Below are positions 58,115-64,000 of a stretch of DNA of 64,000 nucleotides, one piece after another. The stretch is from an uncultured Lachnospiraceae bacterium. Its GTDB lineage: Bacteria > Bacillota > Clostridia > Lachnospirales > Lachnospiraceae. Each line of letters starts with the position of its first letter. Position 1 is the stretch's first letter. The notes under the pieces are model-generated. The model ran no database searches and had not been told where the DNA came from. It was given only the letters and a program-made list of their open reading frames with translations. Location: assembly GCA_910585295.1 (NCBI GenBank), contig CAJUDE010000023.1, forward strand, positions 52,233 to 116,232, written 5' to 3'. Position numbers and translations under genes: made by a program.

Positions 58115-60121
58115 TTAGGCTTCTATCATGCGAAGCCCCCATGGCTCAATTAGGACCTCTTCTCCATGCCCCACCCTGTCGCCAGACAAAAGGTCTGTTG
58201 CTTCCTCCCCATGCCAAACTGCCCTTTGAGCCGTCCCAGAATAATTCAAATAAAACACCACTTCTTTTCCCAAACCGTTCTTCCCTTTTCGCACAATCAC
58301 AGGGAACCTTTCGTCTATCCTGGAAATCCCTGCGCCATCCAGCACATCCTCCAAAATAAGGCTCAGCATCGCGCCATCCAGCATACATCCAAGGTAGGTC
58401 GCCGTCCCCTTCCCATAATGGTTGCGGGTAACTGCCGCATAACCGCCCCAGCTTTGATGGCAATAGGATGCAAGCGCTTTGGCTCCTTTCGGCACTAGAA
58501 GCTCCATAAATGTATGGACTGGCCCGTCCATCCCCTGATAATAATCGCTTTTTAGCCTTACCTCTTTTGGGAATGCAAACTGATGGTACTCCACGCCCAG
58601 GCATTCCCCTAAGATTGCTGGCTGCACATGGTGGGATACCTTTACATATTCGTCCGCAAATGCAGATTTGAATGTCACAAACAAATGCCCACCCTGGGCA
58701 ACGTATGCATTCAAACGCCTCAGCAATGGTTCTGGAGCTGCATAGAGGGCTGGCACAAGGATTAGGGCATAGTTTTCAAACCCTTCTGACTCTGGGCTTA
58801 AGAAATCACATTCCACATTCATACGGTACAAACTGTTATACACCCAGCGCACTATATCATTGTACTTTATTTTTCCTGGGTTTGCCGGGTCTGCGTCCAC
58901 TGGAAACCATTCCAGGGCAGTCAGCGATTCATTGCTTACTAAAATTGCCACTTTATTCTGTTTCTTCAAATTCACCAGATGGCTTCCCACCGCATGGAAT
59001 TCTGCCCCAATGCATTTCGCCTCTAAGTAAGCTTCATTTTCTGCAAAGTCATGGCTTAACAGCCCTTTCCAATAAGTCTCCACCGCATTGTGGAGAGAAT
59101 GCCAATGCCAGTACATAACGCTGTTTGCCCCAGAAGCAATATGGCTGTATGCCTGAAGGCGCAGCTGCCCTTTATAAGGGGTCCAGCCTGGAAAGCCTTG
59201 TGCCTGTGTTTCCATAATCAGATAATTCCCGCCTTTAACGGATCGTATCAGGTCGCCCCCAAAGGCAATTTCTTCCCCTGTCAGCGAATCCTGGGAAGGA
59301 TGGTAAATATCCGCCCCGGCAATGTCCATGCACTTTGCTGCCTTAAACTGATCCACTTCAGGCTGAACCCCGTAAGAATGCCCACGCCATTCAAAATCAA
59401 AGTTATGGGTGATAAACTGGCCTTCCCGTTTGTATTCCCGGACAATCCCTGCCTGCCAGCTTAAAAATTCTGTTACCAGCTTCCTCTGGAATTTCTGGAA
59501 CTGAGCCCCCAAGCTCCCATTAATAGTCCCCCGTATATCTGGGAACTCCTCCCAGCTATTAATACGGTTGCTCCAGTAATCCAACCCAAACTTACGGTTT
59601 ATTTCCTCTAAGCTTCCCCCAAATTCTTTTTTCAGGTACGCTACAAAAGCCTTCTGCACATTTTTTCCAGACGTCCCATAAGATTTCGTCTCATTGTCAA
59701 GCTGGAACCCTATCACGCCCTTCCTATGCGCTGTGCATTCCATCAGCTTACGGATGGCCCGTTCTGCATAAAACAAATAGTCTGGGTTCGTGATATCCAT
59801 ATTTTGCCTAGGCCCATACAAGTTCCTGCCAGCCTTGGTTTCAGCCAGGATTTCTGGGTGTTTCTTCACCATCCATGCTGGCACCGCATAAGTGGGCGTC
59901 CCGATAATCACGCCAATCCCTGCCTCTTCCATCGCATCAATTACCCGCACCACATGGGAAAAGTCAAATACCCCATCCTGCGGCTCACAAGTACTCCAGG
60001 TAGACTCTGCAATCCTTACCACATTTATCCCTGCCGCCTTCATCATCCCAACATCCTGCTGCAACCGCCCGTATGGCAGGTATTCCTCATAATATGCCGC
60101 CCCATAAAGCAATTTGTCCAT
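58115..60121 (-). CDS. Glycoside hydrolase family 42 beta-galactosidase
   Basis: The 668-aa enzyme hydrolyses beta-galactosides, probably plant or host oligosaccharides brought into the cell. GH42 features are GAAYYEEYLPYGRLQQDVGMM, the acid/base Glu144 in FQLDNETKSYG and the nucleophile Glu305 in LIMETQAQG. Domain order (TIM barrel, beta-galactosidase trimerisation domain, C-terminal sandwich) and length are normal. No signal peptide and no transport genes are nearby. Confidence 0.95.
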   Translation of the reverse strand: MDKLLYGAAYYEEYLPYGRLQQDVGMMKAAGINVVRIAESTWSTCEPQDGVFDFSHVVRVIDAMEEAGIGVIIGTPTYAVPAWMVKKHPEILAETKAGRNLYGPRQNMDITNPDYLFYAERAIRKLMECTAHRKGVIGFQLDNETKSYGTSGKNVQKAFVAYLKKEFGGSLEEINRKFGLDYWSNRINSWEEFPDIRGTINGSLGAQFQKFQRKLVTEFLSWQAGIVREYKREGQFITHNFDFEWRGHSYGVQPEVDQFKAAKCMDIAGADIYHPSQDSLTGEEIAFGGDLIRSVKGGNYLIMETQAQGFPGWTPYKGQLRLQAYSHIASGANSVMYWHWHSLHNAVETYWKGLLSHDFAENEAYLEAKCIGAEFHAVGSHLVNLKKQNKVAILVSNESLTALEWFPVDADPANPGKIKYNDIVRWVYNSLYRMNVECDFLSPESEGFENYALILVPALYAAPEPLLRRLNAYVAQGGHLFVTFKSAFADEYVKVSHHVQPAILGECLGVEYHQFAFPKEVRLKSDYYQGMDGPVHTFMELLVPKGAKALASYCHQSWGGYAAVTRNHYGKGTATYLGCMLDGAMLSLILEDVLDGAGISRIDERFPVIVRKGKNGLGKEVVFYLNYSGTAQRAVWHGEEATDLLSGDRVGHGEEVLIEPWGLRMIEA

Positions 60122-60181
60122 TGTTTTCCTCCTTCCGCCCCTGCATGATTGGCTCTTTTCTACTATTATAGATTTTTAGGC

Positions 60182-60226
60182 AATTGCGAAACTACTAAGT
60201 TATGAAAATTATTGAGTTTCGCAATT
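60182..60226. promoter_or_regulatory. 12-bp inverted repeat between GH42 and LysM-GH18 genes
   Basis: AATTGCGAAACT (60182-60193) and its exact complement AGTTTCGCAATT (60215-60226) are 33 bp apart centre to centre, three helical turns. The right arm overlaps the minus-35 of the plus-strand promoter, and the left arm lies at the minus-35 position for a GH42 minus-10 (TATAAT, complement of 60165-60170). It looks like a regulator-binding site for both genes. Confidence 0.65.
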
Positions 60227-60240
60227 ATCTATATTATAAA
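60212..60240 (+). promoter_or_regulatory. Promoter of the LysM-GH18 gene
   Basis: TTGAGT, 17-bp spacer, TATAAA on the plus strand. Confidence 0.5.
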
Positions 60241-60322
60241 TTTTTCATCAGGAAAAACAAGGGAGAATCTTGCAGGAACCATTTTCCCCGCAATTCATAT
60301 CCTAAAGAAAAAGAGGATTTCT

Positions 60323-61045
60323 ATGGAGATTTATATTGTTCGCCCTGGGGATACCGTGGATACCATTGCCGAAGCTTATGGCGTTTCGCCCCAATCCATT
60401 ATTTACAACAACCAACTGCCCTATCCCTACCCACTGGCTGTCGGGCAGGCGCTCCTTCTGTCTGATGAGCCGTCCCCTAATACTGGCAAGCCCCTTGCGT
60501 TTACGGGCGGCTATGCTTATCCCTTTATCAGCAGATGGGTACTGGAACAAACACTCCCGTTCCTTTCTGGCTTATATATTTTTTCCTATGGCTTCACTCC
60601 AGAAGGTGAACTGATACCGCCTGCCTTAGACGACACTTTTATGGTCACAGCGGCAAAATCTGCCGGCGCCGCCCCTATTTTGACACTGACCCCTTTTGGC
60701 CCCACAGGGCAATTCAGTAATTATTTGATCACCCAAGTAGTGAACAATGAAACCAGCAAACAGAATTTAATTGAAAACCTGTCCGCACAAATTACTGAAC
60801 GGGGGTTTGAAGGCGTGGACATCGACTTTGAATATATCCTCCCAGAAGATAAAATCCCTTTTGCAAACTTTGTGCGCGATGTACGCACGGCAGTAAATGC
60901 TTTGGGGTACCCTGTATCTGTTGCTCTGGCTCCCAAAACCTCTGACGCACAGGCCGGGCTGCTGTATGAGGGGAAAGATTACGGCTTGCTCGGGGAAGCT
61001 GCCGATTCTGTGCTTTTAATGACTTATGAATGGGGGTATACATAA
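60323..61045 (+). pseudogene. LysM-GH18 spore-lytic-type protein, 3' truncated at a prophage boundary
   Basis: The start at MEIYIVRPGDTVDTIAEAYG follows GAGG. The product has one LysM domain (about 1-47), then a GH18 domain with GVDIDFEY (catalytic Glu170). This is the YaaH/SleL family, which handles spore cortex or coat. The frame ends at TAA at 61043-61045 within LMTYEWGYT, where the family normally continues as YGPPMAVAP for well over 150 residues. Directly after this the sequence becomes AT-rich and phage genes begin. The gene is therefore split, and its 3' part may lie beyond the prophage outside the window. Confidence 0.78.
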
Positions 61046-61174
61046 GAGCATATAAGATATATGTTTATATGGAATATATATTTATTACATTTCACCGTGG
61101 ATTTGGCTGCTCTAAAGAGAATTGAAACGTATTCTTTTTGTGGGGATTTGTTTCAGAATAGTTTAAAATAATTC
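61046..61174. other. AT-rich junction, probable prophage attachment half-site
   Basis: After the truncated frame, the sequence CATATAAGATATATG and TTATATGGAATATATATTTA is rich in imperfect AT palindromes, typical of an integration boundary. No gene is called in it. The true core cannot be set without the other end. Confidence 0.45.
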
Positions 61175-61203
61175 TTGAATTTTGTAGCTCAAAATTATAT
61201 AAT
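61175..61203 (+). promoter_or_regulatory. Promoter with internal operator at the prophage edge
   Basis: TTGAAT, 17-bp spacer, TATAAT on the plus strand. A perfect inverted repeat, AATTTTG-TAGCT-CAAAATT (61178-61196), fills the spacer, so a repressor would block it. Confidence 0.7.
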
Positions 61204-61265
61204 ATAATTACAGTTAAGGAATTACTTAACAAGTAAGGCAGGCAAGAAGCTGGAAAGGAGGAAAA

Positions 61266-61406
61266 ATGGACGAAGAAATGAATGTAGGTGAATTGCTGAA
61301 AGAGACGGCAGAAGAGAACCAGACCAGAAAAATCCTTGAGATTCTTAATGAATGTAAAGACCTTGAGGAAGCAAAGGCAAAAGTAAAAGCCCTGCTTAAT
61401 AAATAA
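61266..61406 (+). CDS. Small phage-region protein (46 aa)
   Basis: ATG after AAAGGAGG; MDEEMNVGELLKETAEENQT, then KILEILNECKDLEEAKAKVK and ALLNK. It is a charged helical protein with no membrane segment and no function I know. It is preceded by a strong promoter with operator. It is too short for most gene callers. Confidence 0.65.
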   Translation: MDEEMNVGELLKETAEENQTRKILEILNECKDLEEAKAKVKALLNK

Positions 61407-61497
61407 GCAGGGCCACAACACCAAACTGGCGGTACTTGCCACCGCCAGTATCCAAATATAAAATACCAGATAATTAGAAAAAAGGCAAGGTCAAGAG

Positions 61498-61680
61498 GTG
61501 GTTTCAGTAGAAAAAAGGAAAATAGGCAGGCCTACTTTAGCGCCAAAATCAAACCCCCGCCAGGTCAGATTGGATGACGAATGTAATGGAATTTTAGAAC
61601 GATATTGCATGCAGGAGAATATTCCACATTCAGAAGGAATACGGCGTGGCATTAAAAAATTAAAGTCAGACCTGTTGTAG
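61498..61680 (+). CDS. Ribbon-helix-helix-type small regulator
   Basis: About 60 aa: KIGRPTLAPKSNPRQVRLDD gives the beta strand, then GILERYCMQENIPHSEGIRR as helices, a pattern of Arc/CopG/MetJ-type DNA-binding proteins. The GTG start overlaps an AGAGG site, so the exact start is uncertain. It may be the repressor acting at the palindrome in the upstream promoter; that is inference. Confidence 0.62.
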   Translation: MVSVEKRKIGRPTLAPKSNPRQVRLDDECNGILERYCMQENIPHSEGIRRGIKKLKSDLL

Positions 61681-61765
61681 TTGTGGTCGTTGTTGTAATT
61701 CTCATTTATTTTTTGATATGGCATGATTAAAACGCTCAGCAGCGATTAGCGGTATAGAACGGACA

Positions 61766-61798
61766 GGCGGCAGGATAACACCTACCGCCCTTTTCCAG
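61766..61798 (+). terminator. Terminator after the small phage regulator
   Basis: GGCGGCAGG pairs with CCTACCGCC and is followed by CTTTTCC on the plus strand. Confidence 0.5.
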
Positions 61799-61811
61799 CC
61801 TTAAGCCTTGC

Positions 61812-61895
61812 CTATAGCATCCCAAGAAGGGACCTCCACATTTTCTTCCCAGCAATACCCCATCCATAGCCTAAAAGTCCTCCTTGGGCAGGTAG
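61812..61895 (-). pseudogene. Remnant duplicate of the amidase C-terminus
   Basis: On the minus strand LLGYGWGIAGKKMWRSLLGML ends at a TAG at 61812-61814. This closely resembles the amidase end (VLGYKSLDGEVTAGKKMWKSLLGIV). There is no intact upstream frame, so it is a short decayed duplicate of the peptidoglycan-binding end, left by recombination at the edge of the lysis module. Confidence 0.55.
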
Positions 61896-61926
61896 CAAAG
61901 GCAACCGCCACCTGCCCATATTCTTA

Positions 61927-62193
61927 TTATCCAAAAACTTCTGCGGCAAGCCCTGCCGCCTTCACTGCTTCCGCGCTTGCCCTTGCTTCCTCCGCCGTTG
62001 CATAAGTCCCAAACAACACCACAAATTTATCCTCCTGCACTAAAAGCCCTGTGCCTTTGAAGCCCTTCCCAAATGCTTTCTGAAGGGCTTCCTTAGCCTC
62101 CCTCTTACTGGTAAACCTGTCCCCAACAACTTTATACCCACCTTCCATCTTTTTTGTTTCTTTAAATGTATTAACCTTCTTATCTGCCACCAT
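61927..62193 (-). CDS. SPOR-domain small phage protein
   Basis: The 88-aa protein has YKVVGDRFTSKREAKEALQKAF, then VVLFGTYATAEEARASAEAVKAAGLAAEVFG, a SPOR-like fold that binds denuded peptidoglycan glycan strands. It follows the amidase by 16 bp and probably assists lysis or wall targeting. Confidence 0.72.
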   Translation of the reverse strand: MVADKKVNTFKETKKMEGGYKVVGDRFTSKREAKEALQKAFGKGFKGTGLLVQEDKFVVLFGTYATAEEARASAEAVKAAGLAAEVFG

Positions 62194-62209
62194 TTTTCAC
62201 CCCATTCCC

Positions 62210-63271
62210 TTAAACTATGCCAAGCAAAGACTTCCACATCTTTTTCCCTGCCGTTACCTCCCCATCCAGGCTCTTATAGCCAAGCACAATTTTCTGGTAG
62301 GCATTCACTGCCGATGTGAACTTCGCCCCAGCAATCCCGTCCACTGCACCGCAATCAAAGCCTAAGGCATTCAGGCGCTTTTGTAATGGCGCAACCACAG
62401 GGTGCTTCCGGTTCCTGGATGCGGACACAGTTATGGTACTGCCAAGTGTTTCATCCCCGGCCAACCCATCTGGGCTGCTGCCATTGGCTCTCTGCACGTC
62501 TAATATAAACTGCTTTTGGGTATAGCTTGAAGCAACCGCCTCCTGGGCTGTTGCACTTCCCGCTGAATATATGGCTTTCCCATCCCCATCATAGACTTTC
62601 TGCCCAGGCTTGCAGTCCGCAATGGCAAAGCCTTTGTTATGGTACGCCCCTGCCTGGTTCTGACAGATGCCGTTTTCCCAGCCAGTCCCAACACGGTACC
62701 AGGCTCCTTCCCCCTTACCTGTTTCTGGCTGTGCTGGTCCCTTATTTCCTGATTCCCCAACTTCCGCTGGGGGCTGCCCCGCAACCTGCCTTTTAAAGTC
62801 TTCCCACAGTTCTGGGCTGTCCATCATCTTCCGTGGGCAGTGCTTCCCTTTCGCATCAAAATGCCGGATGACCCTCCCTTCTGGGATCCCCATCTCCTCC
62901 ATCAGGCATTTCACTAGGCCGATGGCGTTCTGGCGTGCCTTTTCGTAATCCCCATCCGCATTCACGCAAACCTCTATGTTAATGGTGTTCCGGTTATTGG
63001 CATCATGGATGGCATGGTTACCGCCATACTCAATTCCAATGGAATAAGTTCCGTCCATGTGTTCCGCTGCCTGGTAAATGCCGTCTGAGCCAGCATAATA
63101 CTGCACGGATGTGCTTAAATGCCCAAGGGACTGTGCCTCAGCGTGGCGCCTTGCCCCCGCCCCTTTTGATGTATTGTCTGTCTCATGGATGACAATATAT
63201 TTTGGGCTGTTCCGCCCTGCATATGTATTCTTTTTTGAAATAAAGTCCCTGTTAATTGCAATCCTACCCAT
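62210..63271 (-). CDS. Phage endolysin: N-acetylmuramoyl-L-alanine amidase with peptidoglycan-binding C-terminus
   Basis: The 353-aa protein begins with an Amidase_2 domain: YIVIHETDNTSKGAGARRHAE (first zinc His), HFDAKGKHCPRKM (second His and Cys). A middle linker precedes a region with APLQKRLNALGFDCGAVDGIAGAKFTSAVNAYQ, a PG_binding_1 repeat. It cleaves the amide bond between MurNAc and L-Ala. GGAGGGG precedes the ATG. It is the lysis enzyme of the prophage, 4 bp after the holin. Confidence 0.93.
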   Translation of the reverse strand: MGRIAINRDFISKKNTYAGRNSPKYIVIHETDNTSKGAGARRHAEAQSLGHLSTSVQYYAGSDGIYQAAEHMDGTYSIGIEYGGNHAIHDANNRNTINIEVCVNADGDYEKARQNAIGLVKCLMEEMGIPEGRVIRHFDAKGKHCPRKMMDSPELWEDFKRQVAGQPPAEVGESGNKGPAQPETGKGEGAWYRVGTGWENGICQNQAGAYHNKGFAIADCKPGQKVYDGDGKAIYSAGSATAQEAVASSYTQKQFILDVQRANGSSPDGLAGDETLGSTITVSASRNRKHPVVAPLQKRLNALGFDCGAVDGIAGAKFTSAVNAYQKIVLGYKSLDGEVTAGKKMWKSLLGIV

Positions 63272-63275
63272 ATTT

Positions 63276-63530
63276 TTACCCCTCCATTATTTGGATACCA
63301 TATTCTTTTGCGCATTCATGTTCCACCCTACAACCCTCTAGTTCTGGCAGGCCTGCCAGGGATGTGAGCATTGATGCAACCCCTGCCAGTGCTGCAGTCC
63401 CAAAGACCACTCTCCAATCAACAGCCCCAATCGTCGCCGCTGCTGGGATCAGCGCCACCGCATTCTGCGCCATGGTCTTCACTGCCCGGATGCCTGCCGC
63501 TTTAAGCCATCTTTTTGTTTTTTCACCCAT
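63276..63530 (-). CDS. Phage holin (r1t type)
   Basis: The 84-aa protein has one or two membrane segments (AQNAVALIPAAATIGAVDWRVVFGTAALAGVASMLTSLAGLPELEG); the KTKRWLKAAGIRAVKTMAQ start and ends like LTSLAGLPE match the phage r1t holin family. It permeabilises the membrane to release the amidase. GGGAGG precedes the ATG. Confidence 0.85.
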   Translation of the reverse strand: MGEKTKRWLKAAGIRAVKTMAQNAVALIPAAATIGAVDWRVVFGTAALAGVASMLTSLAGLPELEGCRVEHECAKEYGIQIMEG

Positions 63531-63533
63531 AAA

Positions 63534-63875
63534 TCATTCCTCCCTTTCTTTTGGCTCTTCTGGCATGGCCAGAAGCGTATTGTAAAGTTTCGTCGCCACA
63601 TCATTCCCGCCAAGGCCATGGTAGGACTCGTAAACCTTCTTCATGGATTCCTTTGCGTAAATTGGGCAGCACTCCCTATCCTGGTACTTATTGTAATTTT
63701 GCACAATGCTTTCCCTTAGGAGGCTTTGGACTCCCCCAGCAATCGCCGTGCTTTTCCTCTGTTCCTCCCCCAAACGCTTCCTCACGTCCCGGTACAGGCA
63801 CCCAAGTATAAACGTTATGGCGGCAAACAACCACTCCAGCCAATTCTGTAGGATAAAACCCCATATTGCATGCAT
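63534..63875 (-). CDS. Phage membrane-anchored protein of the lysis module
   Basis: The 113-aa protein has one N-terminal membrane segment (WLEWLFAAITFILGCLYRDVRKR) and a soluble Cys- and Tyr-containing tail (NYNKYQDRECCPIYAKESMKKVYESYHGLGGND). Proteins of this shape often lie next to holins in Firmicutes prophages. GGGGAGGTG precedes the ATG. Function unknown. Confidence 0.7.
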   Translation of the reverse strand: MHAIWGFILQNWLEWLFAAITFILGCLYRDVRKRLGEEQRKSTAIAGGVQSLLRESIVQNYNKYQDRECCPIYAKESMKKVYESYHGLGGNDVATKLYNTLLAMPEEPKEREE

Positions 63876-63879
63876 CAGC

Positions 63880-64000
63880 TCACCTCCCCTTTACTTTTTT
63901 GTATAGCCATGAGCAAAACTCCACACATTCAGTATTTATGCGGATTTGCGAGGCATGGCAACCTCTTTTATCACTCCCAGAACCTTTAGTTCTGTATTTA
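63880..64000 (-). CDS. C-terminal end of a further phage-region ORF (partial)
   Basis: An open frame on the minus strand enters from the right edge and ends at TGA (63880-63882), 39 codons, Cys- and Lys-rich (SDKRGCHASQIRINTECVEF). Its stop overlaps the ribosome-binding site of the next gene, as in a phage operon. No start is in view; it may be spurious. Confidence 0.35.
   Translation of the reverse strand, partial: KYRTKGSGSDKRGCHASQIRINTECVEFCSWLYKKVKGR

Noticed and set aside
61046..61174. Insertion sequence as the cause of the GH18 truncation
   Set aside because: No transposase or terminal repeats are visible within the following 3 kb. Phage lysis genes follow instead.

Overview
The window looks like chromosome from a spore-forming, anaerobic Clostridia of the Lachnospiraceae type (clostridial cluster XIVa). 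This rests on a sigma-F (spoIIAA-spoIIAB-sigF) operon, spoVA genes, FapA, phosphate acetyltransferase, an iron-dependent alcohol dehydrogenase, a [FeFe]-hydrogenase-like protein, DUF6033/DUF6062 proteins and moderate GC content. Almost all genes are on the minus strand. There is no rRNA and no CRISPR array; one tRNA-Gln is present. Functions come from reading the translations, with no database search behind them.

Layout. 1-6.6 kb: the 3' end of a hypoxanthine-DNA glycosylase gene, a double-Nudix protein, an RsiV-like lipoprotein, and a thiamine operon (thiC-thiW-thiM-thiE-thiD) behind a consensus sigma-A promoter, a TPP riboswitch and a terminator. 6.6-12.9 kb: ftsE-ftsX-ctpA followed by a FIST sensor and a cytoplasmic chemoreceptor, with a PucR/CdaR-type regulator upstream. 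12.9-14.6 kb: yitT and a WecG/TagA glycosyltransferase. 14.7-14.9 kb: a cluster of DnaA-box-like sites in AT-rich DNA. 15-27 kb: housekeeping and envelope genes (NlpC/P60 hydrolase, trxB, yjfB, CPBP protease, cvfB, acyl-ACP thioesterase, tRNA-Gln, yigZ, Fe-ADH, gtrA, class A PBP). 27-35.4 kb: a degenerate response regulator and a split spoVA region. That region has two separate sigma-G-type promoters, one before a 68-aa membrane protein plus spoVAA-AB-AC and one before spoVAD-AE, with a MATE exporter and a polysaccharide deacetylase between them. 36-42 kb: spoIIAA-AB-sigF, a TPR membrane protein, a 47-aa coupled ORF, folC and fapA. 42-50 kb: valS with a T-box leader, and a TetR/RND exporter pair with a visible operator. 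50-56 kb: pta, a tandem DUF305 protein, DUF6062, DUF6033-BlaI and a TSUP transporter. 56-60 kb: a sensory [FeFe]-hydrogenase fused to a chemoreceptor domain, and a GH42 beta-galactosidase. 60.3-64 kb: a LysM-GH18 spore-lytic-type gene that stops in mid-domain where a prophage lysis module (amidase, holin, SPOR protein) begins.

Several families of GC-rich or palindromic intergenic repeats are scattered through the window. Some lie in the 5' leaders of adh, the TSUP gene and valS, so they would be transcribed. The most notable items are the hydrogenase-chemoreceptor fusion, the prophage boundary inside a sporulation-type gene, the DnaA-box cluster away from dnaA, the split spoVA locus, and the repeat elements placed just downstream of promoters.
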